Assembly: GCA_964017145.1 (NCBI GenBank)
Contig: OZ024850.1
Location: 1,403,618-1,467,617 of the forward strand
Length of the DNA stretch: 64,000 nt
Direction: 5' to 3'
Source of the DNA: Agrocybe praecox
Taxonomy: Eukaryota; Basidiomycota; Agaricomycetes; Agaricales; Agrocybaceae
Each line of letters starts with the position of its first letter. The first letter of the stretch is position 1. Under the pieces are notes generated by a model, which made no database searches, had not been told where the DNA came from, and saw nothing but the letters and a program-made list of their open reading frames with translations. This document shows positions 46,368 through 56,787 of this stretch, one piece after another. The position numbers and the translations under genes were made by a program.

Positions 46368-46448
46368 CATACCCTTCGCGTTTCTTACCTCCTGGAAAAA
46401 CACGGCGAGGACATCGCCATGTCAGTAAACAACGTCGACAACGCGTTC
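46368..46448 (+). pseudogene. Fragment of the amidohydrolase gene
   Basis: About 80 bp matching 32770-32850 (CTTACCTC, then GGACATCGCCATGTCAGT and AACAACGTCGACAACGC). It is spliced at DNA level directly onto RGS-like sequence with no gene structure of its own. Confidence 0.75.
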
Positions 46449-46757
46449 TAGGGATGTTCTGAGGTTTCCTCCTGTTGTTGTTCCTGCTGCTGCTGCTGAT
46501 ACGGAGACGACGGATGGAGAATCGTCTCAACGTCTTCCTGCTGCTGTAGAGGAAGTACCATCTAAGACGACGACGACGACGACGACGGTTCAGCAGCCCA
46601 AACCAAAGCATCACCAGCATCACCAGCACAACTGTTACACCGAATCGAAATATTCCGCCTCGTTCAATTCCAGCACCTCTACCTCATCGTCCTCGTTATC
46701 CTCATCAAAATACTCGTCTTCATCTTCCTAGAGCTCGTATTCCTACGGTAACGCGCC

Positions 46758-46974
46758 TCAATCGGAGGAGCCTCCGAGGGAGGAGGTGATCCTGGTCCAT
46801 TCCGGTCAAATTGGGGGCTCAATGACTCAATGACCACCGTTGGAGCAAGATTGCTTGGTCTTTCAACAGGCCTGTCCACCAATGAGTAACGTTTTACACT
46901 TGCTGGAACGGGTGGTGGCGAGGAAGGAGGGGTTGGGGGTGAAGATAGGGAGAGGGAGAGAGGAGGGGATAGAA
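46758..46974 (-). other. Foreign, coding-like segment inside the RGS pseudogene
   Basis: Between two RGS-derived pieces lies about 217 bp without RGS similarity. On the minus strand it is open and reads like a proline/serine-rich protein fragment (VPASVKRYSLVDRPVERP, then ESLSPQFDRNGPGSPPP). The source gene is not in this window and I do not recognise it. Confidence 0.45.
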
Positions 46975-47650
46975 AGGACCCTGAGCAACATAATACGACA
47001 GCACTAACGGCGTCGAAATCGAACCTCAACGCCAACGGAGAAAGTCCAAGTCCAAAGCCCCAGCACCTCCCTTACATCTGCACACGGTCCGTCCCCAAAT
47101 CGAATAGTCATCGCACCTCGCTATGTTCTACGCGCGCGCGAGGCAGACGTTCTTCATGCCCGGTGCGGAGTATGAGCTTATTCGCTGTTGCTTCCGTTTT
47201 TGGACCCGCCTGGGACGCCTGGGTTTAGGAATGGAGTTGGGGGCGATTTCATGTGCATGAGACCGACGAGCAGCACCACACCCACCACGACCACGAAGAG
47301 CACGACCAACCCACGCACACTCACACCCCTTACCCGCCCCTACCATACCCGCCCACCCTCGCTCTTCACCGAGATCGAGCAAGAGACGTTTCGGACGCTC
47401 GAGGCGTCCCTTCGGCGCTTCGTCAACGCGCAGCTTAACAACGTAGGTAACAAACGCGTCCTGTGCGGCATCGTAGCCGGTATCGTGTTCTGCGTCGTGG
47501 GGACTTGTCCCCGTGTTGGGCGCGTCTTTCTCGAGGGGGCCGTTTGTTGAATCGCCTTCTCACTCATCTTTCACTTCCTCCCCACACCGCCAATGGAGCC
47601 CAGCCCGCTTCTCCCGGCTCGCAGCCCTCCCAGGGCTCTGGTTCGGCCTA

Positions 47651-47975
47651 GCAGCTGGATCTCAACGACGCAGGACTTGAAGCGTTTTCCAACGTATTTG
47701 CGCGATTCCAGCTTCCTGCTGACGAGTATGCAGTAAGTATACACCTATTTCTATTGCTTCATGCGATCTTCATTGATTTATTCAATGTTTAGCAGGGTAA
47801 AACGTCCGAAGGAACCAACGCTAAAGGCGAAGTCATCTATGCCGACGACGGCGTAGAATCAGAAGGAGGCTCAGACGAGGAAGCGAAACCTCTATTCAAG
47901 AAAAAAACCGAGGAAAATGGCTCGTCTAACCGTCGCGGAACTCAAGCAGTTCGTTAAGAAACCAGAAGTCGTGGA
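47651..47975 (+). pseudogene. Captured fragment of a splicing-factor SF3B2 (Cus1/SAP145) gene
   Basis: The 325-bp segment sits cleanly between GGCCTA and ACGATCC, which are adjacent in the intact RGS gene. It reads DLNDAGLEAFSNVFARFQLP, has an intron-like gap (GTAAGTATA to TTTAGCAG, about 47731-47793), then GEVIYADDGVESEGGSDEE. After an apparent extra A in an A-run (about 47900-47907) it continues RKMARLTVAELKQFVKKPEVVE. The last block is characteristic of the SF3b subunit SF3B2, whose human counterpart has a very similar TVAELKQLV...PDVVE segment. Because the intron is kept, the fragment came from DNA, not mRNA. It cannot encode a functional splicing factor. Confidence 0.8.
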
Positions 47976-49640
47976 ACGATCCTCATCGCCTCGCTCAACA
48001 GGATATGTTTAGGGGTCTATGTCTTTGGCAACCTCAGGCAGCTGCGCGGGTTTGAGCTGCCGAGGCCGACGATTAGTAGGCCGTTGGCGCTGCCAGGGGT
48101 GGGGGAGTATGTTAGGAAGAGGGAAGGAGCGGGAGGAGAGAGGGTAGAGAAGGGAGAGGAGAGCAGGAAGGGAAGTTGAGATGTTCCGAGGTTTCCTGCT
48201 GCTGCTGCTCATACGGAGACGACGGAGGGAGAATCGTCGCAACGTTCTCATGCTGCTCCTCCTGCTGGGGAGGCTGTAGAAGAAGTACCACCTATGACGA
48301 CGATGACGACGACGGTTCAGCAGCACAAACATCATCACCACCACTACTCAAGGAAGCACGAGCACGACGATTACACCGCATCGACATACTCTGCCTCGTC
48401 CAATTCCATCTCATCATCCTCCTCCACCAACGGCGGCCGGGCCGGGGGGAGAAGCGGCAAGAGCCTCGTCCTCATCAACGCACTCGTCTTCGTCTTCCCT
48501 TCCTCGAGCTCGTATTTGTCGGGATAACAAACACGGCAGGATTGGGCATAGCGAGCACGGCGACGGCGACGTTCATACGTCCTTTTGAGCCAATCTCGTA
48601 TGTCGAGGAGGACCTGCAAAGGAGCTGTGGGTTACCCGAGAGACATTAGCGGATGGGCGCGTTTGATTTTGAGGGGCTGCCTCCTCCGCTGGTCAGGCCG
48701 ATGTCGTTTGTCCCGAAGCCGGCTTTGGAGCTGTTGCCCCCGCCTCCTCCAGCGCATACACCGCTCCTCCGGTTTCAAATCCCATTCATCACCCCTCACG
48801 CGGCGTCATCGATTCATCGATCATCTTCGGCGTCCCCGCTTTCTTTGCCTACAGCTGCGCATACGTTACGTCTACAGCGTCCCATCCATACCCCTCCTAC
48901 TCTTCTCTATTCCACACCTCGCCCACTTTTGATGCCCAGGGTGACACCATGTTTTCACCGACCACAGCAGGTTCGATGATGTTCTCGCCTGCTACTGCTA
49001 TGACGGCTTCGTTTTCCCCAGGCCCGATGTCAATGCCGACCCGGATTTTGATGTTTGGACCCATGTCGCCCCATATAAGGACTTTCCCTTTTGCTTCGAT
49101 TTCGCCTTCACACTCAAATTCACATTCACATCTAAACTCCCGTGCACATTTAAATTAGAGATCGTGCACGAGCGGTGGTGTAATATCCCAAAGTGAAGAC
49201 TGCAGACTGGGTATTTGGAGGAGCCGGATGACGAGCTAAGGAGGGGTGTGGGCGGAGGGAGGAGCACGAGGAGCACGAGGACGTTGACGAATGCGATGAT
49301 CGCGTCGAATACGACTTGTGAACCTGAAGTCGCGTTCGACGACGTCAATGCGGGGCGAAGTAAATCATCCGGCACTAAAGCTGAAACCTCCAACCCAAAG
49401 CTCGGATTCGAATCCTCAGACGACTCTGAGAAGGTGACCGTAGAAAAAGAAAAAGAACAAAAAGCACGCAAGCGCTTCCACCTGATGCGGTCTGTACCAG
49501 CGTTCGCGGTGCCGCTGACGAGGGTGCTTAGTCCCGTTATCGTGCGTGGGCAGTGGGAGATTGTGGTGAGGAGTGCGGCGTGGCGTTTGTGGTTCCCTGG
49601 GTTGTGGTTGGCGTTTTGTTTGCTGTTCCTTTACCTGATT

Positions 49641-51652
49641 GAGGTTTTAATTTTTTTCGGCCTTTTTTTTCGTCTTTTTTCATTCGTCTTTTTTTTTTTT
49701 GTTGATGACGACGGCGGCGCTTTTATTAGATATCACTCTCCCTCTCCCTCTGTCCTTTTTTGGAAGATGATACCTTTCATTTTATACCTCGCTCAAACTC
49801 GATATTCATTCAGTACTTTGTTCTTTTGTTCGTTCCTTTGCTTTTTCTATATTCTATTATCATTCACTGCATTCGCACCTTTCCCTTCCACTCCCTCGCA
49901 CATGCGTTTCCTTCCATCTTCCGTCTTCCATCATCGACATTAACAACAACAATGTCTGCACGTTCGTTCGTTCGAGGCCCCTCATACCATCTATCCCTTA
50001 TCATCACCATCATCATCATTCTCCTTATCAGCATCGCCGTCTTCTCGGCACATATGCTCCCTTCCTCCCTCTTTCTCTCCCTTCCTCTCTTTTCTTCATC
50101 CCGCTTTCGAACTACACCAGAAAGTAAATTACATGCACACCTAAATACACCCATCACCTAACATAACATAACACAACGTAACTCCTTCCCTTATTTTCGT
50201 AATTTCGTGACTAGCATAGCATAGGATGTATTATTTTCTTGTGCCCGGCCGTGGGCTCAAATTAGATAACTTGTGATTTATGTATGTGCATACTCGCTTG
50301 AAGGGCTCATATTTTAAGCGGGGTGGATGGATATGGTAGGCTTACACTAATCACCCCTCCCTCCTTTCCTTCCTTCCTTCCTTCGAATATCCTCGCTAGC
50401 CGGCAAAGGTAGGTAGTACATGATGCATAACATATCACCTGCGTACGTACGTACACCCATCATGAGTCATCCATTTATCCAGACGATATGGATATGAAAT
50501 TTAAATCCCATCCGAATCCGGTACCTCTGGTTCTTTGTGATTTTTCTGGTTTCCTCCAAGGTGAAGAATCAGGAGTTTATTAATTATTTGATGAACATCA
50601 AACCATCTTTGAGGTTTTTTCTTTCAATTTGGGAAAGGAGGAAGATGGGAAATGGTTGAGAGGGTATTAAGGAATCTGGATATTGAGGAGTACATAGTAT
50701 GGAGAAACTTGAGAGAGGAGATGGGTAGTCTTTGAGGATGGAGATATCATGAAGATGAAGTGGAACAGAACAGGAAAAAGATGATTTACTACTCGCGTGT
50801 GAGATAGTATACTCATGCTAACCTCAAGGATCAACAGCTGAACGATGTGATTACGACCTATCTATGTACTTAATCTATGTACGCGAAGCTTCTTGTTTAT
50901 GCTTTATCGTTTATGCTAGTGATATGAGTCGTTCTTTCTATTAACTCTGCCCCGCGAGTGTGTGCATGTGTGCTTCCCACAACGGAACGAGAGAACCTTG
51001 ACGTTGGTGCTAAAGGAAGCCGGAGTCGTCGAGACAAACCTATATCCATATTTAGATCATTGTGCTTTATTTTTAGTTCTCTTGATTTTTTGGACGTGCA
51101 TGTGGAATCCATGGACTTCAATCCCAGAAGATATATATAATATCATTGAAATGAGTGCCACGTATATAGATGAGAATTAATTCTGAAATGTTCTTATCGG
51201 TGTCAGCAGACCCAAGATTAGCAGGATATGGAAAATCTGATACTGGGCGCTTAATTTTCTGACATAAACGCTGAACTAACTCGACGGTTTAATGGTAGAT
51301 AGTGTTGTTAGTCACACTCTTGCAGTCCGGGCCCTATTTTTACCCAATGGTCCACTTATCCACGGGCGCTCCGGTACGTGTATGTGATTTGCATATCTTC
51401 TGTTATCTATGCTGACACTAGAATGGGTGGTAGTAGTGGTGCCCAGGACTGTATATTGAGATCATTTCGAGCCTGCCTCTCTCTCTCTCAAACATATCTT
51501 CCTCAAATCCTCATCATAGTGATTGATATTACAAGGTTTGTTGGAGTCATGTAATTTCTATCATGCGTAGTAAAGTACGGTGCCCCTTAGTACAGACTTG
51601 GATGGCTGAAACCTTTTTATAAATTCAAATTTCCTTGTCTATCTGACCAATT
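49641..51652. other. Intergenic region, inverted copy of 8845-10614
   Basis: No gene supported. It contains the RGS 3' flank (49641-50160), GGAA/TTCC simple repeats near 50360-50390, and sequence matching 9130-9480 in reverse complement (50803-51100). From about 51110 to 51652 it matches 17945-18450, the 3' flank of membrane gene C. Confidence 0.5.
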
Positions 51653-52940
51653 TTAATCTAGATTTCCAGTACTAGTAGTACTAATATATGTGTTGGATTC
51701 GATTCCAGCCTCAACACCGCTTGTACCACCAGTAAAACTAGTTTCTTCATCCAATGACGTGAAACCCGGGTATTGAAGGTCGGATAAACCTCCTGCAGTG
51801 TAAATTCCTGCTCTATTATCAGATGCAACGGTCAATCGAGCGACCATGAGGGTCGGGGAAAGTGCCTAAAACAGTATGTCATCATAAAATCTTGAGCTTC
51901 CAGTAGAAACATGTACAGCAACAAAAACAGCTATAACACCCAAATACCTATTAACCATGCCCGCTATCCAGCTCGTATACGGGTCCGTGGAATACAGGAG
52001 CAAATTGCATATAGCGACACTGAGGATCGCGAGCGAGTAGGCGAGGGAGGATTGGACAATGATCTCGAGGATCTGGCTATACTGCTTTCTAAAATAAGTG
52101 TTTTCTCTTGTTGCAAAGTAGATATGGCGAGCGATTGAGAACGTCGTAAGAAGGCTGGTCGCTGCTGTTACAAAGTCAAAGCTGGTATCGAGGTTGGTGA
52201 GCAATCTAATGTTCTCTGGTTTGTTGTACCGTGGGATGAAAGTTAACATTATGAAAAGTACGTTTTCTGATAGTGCTAGTACTTAATCATATCGATTTAA
52301 CTAATTAGTCCAACCCAACAAATTTGACTCGGACTGCGTACCGATTTCCGCCACGTAGAAAATCAATTGAACTGTTATTCGCGATACGGAGCGACCCATA
52401 ACGTGGTAGCACCTCCATATCTAAGTGAAAGGAGCAGGCTGGTAAGCTACGACACCGTGTTGACTCTAGCCCGGTAATAGTTGCATGCACACCATGAGTC
52501 CATCGGCAATAACACACCCCGCATCATTAGCGATAATCGACAACACAGGAATCCACTCTGGGACGTCGTTTGGGCTATAGAAGCTAAGAGAGAAAAGCTC
52601 CATTCTCGTGGATCCTCGCGTGGAGAAAATGACGCTCGTGTTGTACCATTGTGCGAAAGATTCATAGATCCCTATACCGCATAATGCTGTCAGGCTGCCG
52701 ATAATGAGTTTTTTCGATTGAGGGTTTAGTTTTCTGTTTTGTGGGCTGTGGGTGTATAAGTGTATGGTCGTTATGTAGACGCCGATGTATATTCCTACGT
52801 TATAATCAGTACAAATTCAATGTCACTCGTTCGTTGGCGTTAACGAACGCACCGATGAGGTATTGAAATAGTAATAAAGAATTCAAGTTGTCGCCGATTG
52901 TTTCTTTTTGGACGGAGACAGACAATGAAAATCCGGACAT
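51653..52940 (-). CDS. Multi-pass membrane protein, paralog D
   Basis: Five exons (52940-52853, 52794-52493, 52420-52342, 52281-51917 and 51865-51653) give 348 aa. Intron positions match paralogs B and C, with the 302-, 79- and 365-bp exons conserved exactly. Exon 1 is six bases longer (MSGFSLSVSVQKETIGDNL). The LM/IWRCYHVMGRS junction signature and the segments FDFVTAATSLLTTF and LAILSVAICNLLLYS are present. The acceptor before exon 4 is AAG rather than CAG but stays in frame. It is divergent from mucin-like D, 815 bp away. Function unknown. Confidence 0.82.
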
Positions 52941-53103
52941 GCTGGTAAAGTTAAGGTTTCCGTGTGTTAACGTGAGGTGGCCCCCGCATCAGCCATTAAG
53001 ATGGTAGTCTTTTATTTAAGTAGTTCTTTGGCTCCTCATTGCAACCTTTTTATTTTGAGAATACTTGAAACGATTTCACAGTTCATCAGCATCTCGTTTT
53101 CTC

Positions 53104-53244
53104 AGCGCCTGTCATGGTTACTATGGAATTTGATGTATCTGAAAGTTCCGAAGTTCCGATCTTTCAGATACATCAAATTCCATAGTAACCGTGACAGGCG
53201 CTAGCATTCTTGGGCGTCTGTTGGATGAGTCATCTAACAGACGC
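53104..53244. repeat. Two consecutive large hairpins
   Basis: Arms 53104-53145 and 53161-53202 are 42 bp each with one mismatch and a 15-bp loop. A second hairpin has arms 53214-53228 and 53230-53244 (GCGTCTGTT against AACAGACGC) with nearly no loop. Both are built from the block that is single-copy and linear in the spacers of pairs A and B. Confidence 0.9.
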
Positions 53245-53245
53245 T

Positions 53246-53420
53246 GGAGCAGTCCAGGATGCAGCTAGATGGCACAGCTAGGCTTGGAAGCGCGTCGAGC
53301 AGCCTCGCACAACGGCAGTTGCAGTCAAAGCAAGGATGGATTAGGCTATGTACATGTCGTGGTCACATATCTGTACACGATATAATCTAATCGAGCTGGT
53401 GCAGGTTGCACTGCCACACC
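53246..53420 (+). repeat. Dispersed repeat of about 170 bp, copy 3
   Basis: Matches 14849-15020 and, inverted, about 20308-20468. It directly follows the second hairpin. Confidence 0.6.
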
Positions 53421-53755
53421 GCCCAAGAATACTGCGCTCGATAGCTTGAGGCCCTTGATACCCCTGTATACTATCTGTGAGATCGTAGCCACAGAAATTA
53501 CAGGATGCTATTTATGAAAAGATATATGGGCGGTTTCTGTTGGAAGTTGCTTGGACGCTCTCCGTGATAGATCACAGCCACAGAAGCCACAGAAGCCACA
53601 GAAGCCACAGAATATTCTTTATAGAAATATATTTGGGCAGGACGGTGATTTTCCCTCTTACCATACGTCTGCTCAAGGTCTGCTACTCGATTATCCTCGA
53701 GTATACCTACCCAATAGCTCAAACACGACATCCTTCATAGTTTCCAGTCTCGATA

Positions 53756-54506
53756 ATGAAGTCGATGCGATTTCTTCCGTATGTTGCTATCACACCTGTG
53801 CTGCTTCCCATTAGTGCCGGAGCGGGAGTAGCTACTGGTAGTAGTGACCTGGCCTTTCCGACGCCAGAAAAATTCACGAATACAAGCATGGCATTCACCA
53901 CTACAAGTACATTCACTCCTACAAGCATAGTCACGCTAGGAAGCACATTGACACTCAAGTAACTAAGTCCCTTTACATATCAGGTCTTGCGTTCTGATCT
54001 TATCCTCGTATAGCCCGCCCATGTCATTTCTCACCTCGCCATCTTGTATTACCCTTTGCACAATCGCATTACCTCGCGGAATTGTGGTCACGAATACAAG
54101 TGTTGCAAAGACTAGTACACTCGGTACTTTCACGACATTCGTTGACATTACTACAGTATTCCTAACCGCACCCATGACAAACCCGTTCGGGTCGATTTCT
54201 GTTCCCATTTCGACCTCAATCTCAATGCCTACTGACACTGGACTGTTTTTGGACTCCACACTCAGTGTAACGCAGACAGGTAGTCCTACGCCGTTGGATG
54301 CATCACAACCCGACATAGTCGTGTCTACATTCACTACTATAGTCATAATTAACGCTACACCCACCATTTCAACTTTTACAGACCCGAGCAGTGGAAATCT
54401 TGGTCTAGGGCCTCAACACACTTCCCGTGCGACGTTGGGACTTACATTGGACATTTTCAATGCTCTAGTACTCATGACGTTTGTTATAACATTCATAACT
54501 TTATAA
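53756..54506 (+). CDS. Secreted Thr/Ser-rich mucin-like protein, paralog D
   Basis: Two exons (53756-53958 and 54014-54506) join in frame across a 55-bp intron, giving 231 aa. It starts with a signal peptide (MKSMRFLPYVAITPVLLP), followed by the family block SSDLAFPTPEKFTNTS, a Thr/Ser/Pro-rich body, and the C-terminal block HTSRATLGLTLDIFNAL with a hydrophobic end (FVITFITL). It is the shortest paralog and lacks the DSSQPD internal duplication, having one copy (DASQPDIVVSTFTTI). Divergent partner of membrane gene D. Surface location is inferred from signal and tail; function unknown. Confidence 0.75.
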
Positions 54507-55549
54507 ATATATTATATGATATAACGTTATATGGACACTACAGCTACTATCTCATGAGTTGCTTATAAGTACGAATTACGGTTTTGCACTCAGTCAAAGT
54601 TTGCGCCAAGTTTGCGCTTGCGCGTGCCATGTGGATGGGCGATCTAAAGATGGACTGCTCAGGGAGATGATGAGATCCAAAAAGGGTTGAGATTAGTAAG
54701 CAGACTAAACGATGACCGAAATGACCGAACTGACCTTTTGCGAGCACGTACTGAATTCAGAATTACCCGAACCGCGATAAGATTGTGGTTAGTTGTCGAG
54801 CTTGAATATTTTGTTTCTTGTGTCTCACCTCCACCACACGTCAATCAACTGGCACTTTGCACACTGTACAAGCATGCGATAAGGTATCAACGTCAACGGC
54901 CAGAACTCCAAAATAGGCGACAAGTATAATTTACAAGAGGTATTTCACATGCCGCGCACTATGAACTTGAAATGGCAAATTCCGGTACCAGAGAACCTGA
55001 AGAAGAACGCTTGTGATAGAAAATGCGATGAAGATGGGCGAGAATGCCAAAATATAAATGCGTGAGATGGGAAAGGGAAAGCAGAGGTCGAGGATGGCAA
55101 GGTGTAGCCTAGGTCGAGAGAAAAGCGAACGTTGTCTCCCGACAGAGGCATGGTATATGTACAGAAAAATACAAATTGTGCTGTTCGTTTTCATGCCCCG
55201 GACTCCTCCGCTACCATCTCATTTTCTCTGGTATGTTTCAAATACTCGGGCTGGATATGTAAAAAAAAAACTATAGTTTTCAAAAAAGAAAAGAAAAAAA
55301 AAGTATACGTCATTTCCGAAAGCACTGCTGTATTATGAGCTCCCTGGGAAATTTTCAGAGTTTCACTGGGGAAACAGGCCAAAACCTATGGCGGTCATTT
55401 AGGGGAAGTATTCCCGCGCACCGCTCATTGGGATTTTTACCCTTTCCGCGCAATGTTAGGGTCAAAATAGGTCTAAATATGGTTAAGTCCAAATTTTCCC
55501 TGAACGTGTGCGCGGACAGGAAAGTTGCGCGAAAATAAAGAATTATTCA
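54507..55549. other. No gene recognised
   Basis: After the 3' flank of mucin-like D (to about 54650) the sequence has only overlapping short ORFs on both strands (54687-55338) and an A-rich stretch near 55260-55310. The boundary with the patatin relic is at about 55550. Confidence 0.4.
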
Positions 55550-56787
55550 AAAATAAGAAAAAATGGACTATACCTAATTGCTCAACAGTAGGCTGCACTC
55601 TGTGAGACCTAAGCACAGAAACCACATTTGACAATTTGTCTTGAGTCTCCTGCTTTTTCATATACTGAGTTGTATGAGCTTGGATGATGCTCAAACTTTC
55701 CCATTGAGACAGCTGCCTGCTTTGCAAGCCTTGATCAACATTGAAACGGAAATAAGTCTCTGGGGTATTTGCAAAACGACACAAAAGTTCCTAGTGTGTG
55801 CGCTCACAGTCCATTGCCATAGATCTCAACATATCAATAACACTCTGTGGAATCATTCTCCTCAAGAATCCAGATTTCTCGATGTTGATCACAGCAGGCA
55901 GGCCAGTACCAATGCTCACCAAGCACTGCAAAGGACGGTTTGGAAAAAGAGAGTTGGCCTCATCAAGAACCAGGAGACAAGGGTTGTTGTGGCCCATCCC
56001 ACCATCTACATATGCTTGGTTTCGTCCGATCTCAATGGGCTTAAACACAGTAGGGGTAGCAGATGTTGCCTGAGCAGCTTCCCAGATGGTGCAGGTCAAA
56101 GAAGTCTCGCGAGGAGACTCGTAGGATCTGAAGAGCACCGGAATATCCATGTTAGTTGCATTCCGAGCACACACAAATCTAGGACATGTATGATTCAGTT
56201 AAAAATATACTCAGGGTTGAATTAGGCAACTCACGTTCGACATATCTCAGATTCATTGATTTCTACTAAAGAAGCATTGGGATTATTAGTTGCTGCATGC
56301 ACCATGAGCTTGATTGCGCTCTCGAGGGCGGTTGCCTTGAACACTCCATCTCCAACCATCTTTGTCTGGGAGAAAACGCTCTTAATCAGTGTATCGTATT
56401 GGGTGATTGCCTCGTTGAGGTCCATGCGTAGGCGCCCAAGCATTAACGCGATGATTCTATAATGTTTGTGAGTCCAGTCATTCAAAATGTCAAGATGTTA
56501 TCAATGTATTACGACACACCCTCCTGTACTAGTCCCACCGATTATATCAAAATATTCGCTTGGCTTCGGTATGTCTTTGAGACTCTCCAAACCGTCTCTT
56601 GCTCGTTGCGCGTTCTCCTCGATCTTCAGCTTATGCATGATCTCCTTCAAGATGAGGAGCTCGGAAAGCCCACGTATTCCGCCGCCATCTATTTAGTATT
56701 GAGACATTCTATTTAGTACAAATCGAAACGAGGCATCTTACCTAACGCGAGGAGCCTCAAGGGTGCTTCGTTGATTGGGGTAGTCAT
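55550..56787 (-). pseudogene. Patatin-domain relic of the NLR-like gene
   Basis: This matches exons 1-4 and the introns of 45928-44699 (start ATG at 56785-56787, then TTPINEAPLRLLAL, GRLRMDLNEAITQYD and DGGMGHNN). A stop codon (TAG at 55791-55793) interrupts the frame between CERTH and LLCRFANTPE, and the copy ends at the intron after VEQLG. There is no NB-ARC or TPR part. The N-terminal patatin domain up to the stop could still be translated, but without its switch and sensor domains. Confidence 0.85.

Larger units (their letters stand above)
46449..49640 (+). pseudogene. Scrambled RGS-gene pseudogene
   Basis: Pieces of the RGS gene at 10615-13528 appear in inverted orientation but out of order. 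Mid-gene sequence (46449-46757) comes first, then the N-terminal third (about 46975-47650, with ARQTFFMPGAEYEL and LRRFVNAQLNNVGNKRVLCGIVAGIVFC). The middle and C-terminal parts follow (47976-49640, ending PAFAVPLTRVLSPVIVRGQWEIVVRSA). Frameshifts and stops are numerous, so no RGS protein can be made. Two foreign segments interrupt it (46758-46974 and 47651-47975). The 3' flank (49641-50160) also matches the intact gene. Confidence 0.85.
52941..53755. promoter_or_regulatory. Divergent intergenic region of pair D
   Basis: 815-bp spacer. It contains relatives of the shared block (TTCTTGGGCGTCTGTT at 53207-53222; AGTAACCGTGACAGGCGCT near 53184-53202) arranged as inverted repeats, the dispersed repeat at 53246-53420, and four 9-bp units (CCACAGAAG type) at about 53578-53613 close to the mucin-like start. 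A shared promoter role is inferred. Confidence 0.45.
46449..54650. repeat. Segmental duplication, right copy (inverted partner at 6035-13560)
   Basis: Reverse-complement counterpart of the left block: RGS pseudogene, long spacer, membrane gene D, divergent spacer and mucin-like D in mirrored order. The 3' flank of mucin-like D (about 54520-54640) also resembles the flanks at 3716-3845 and 6035-6175. This copy has no tandem second mucin-like gene. Confidence 0.72.

Noticed and set aside
47651..47975. SF3B2 segment as a real gene
   Set aside because: Only a short internal part is present, with a frameshift in an A-run and no start or end; it is bounded by RGS pseudogene sequence.
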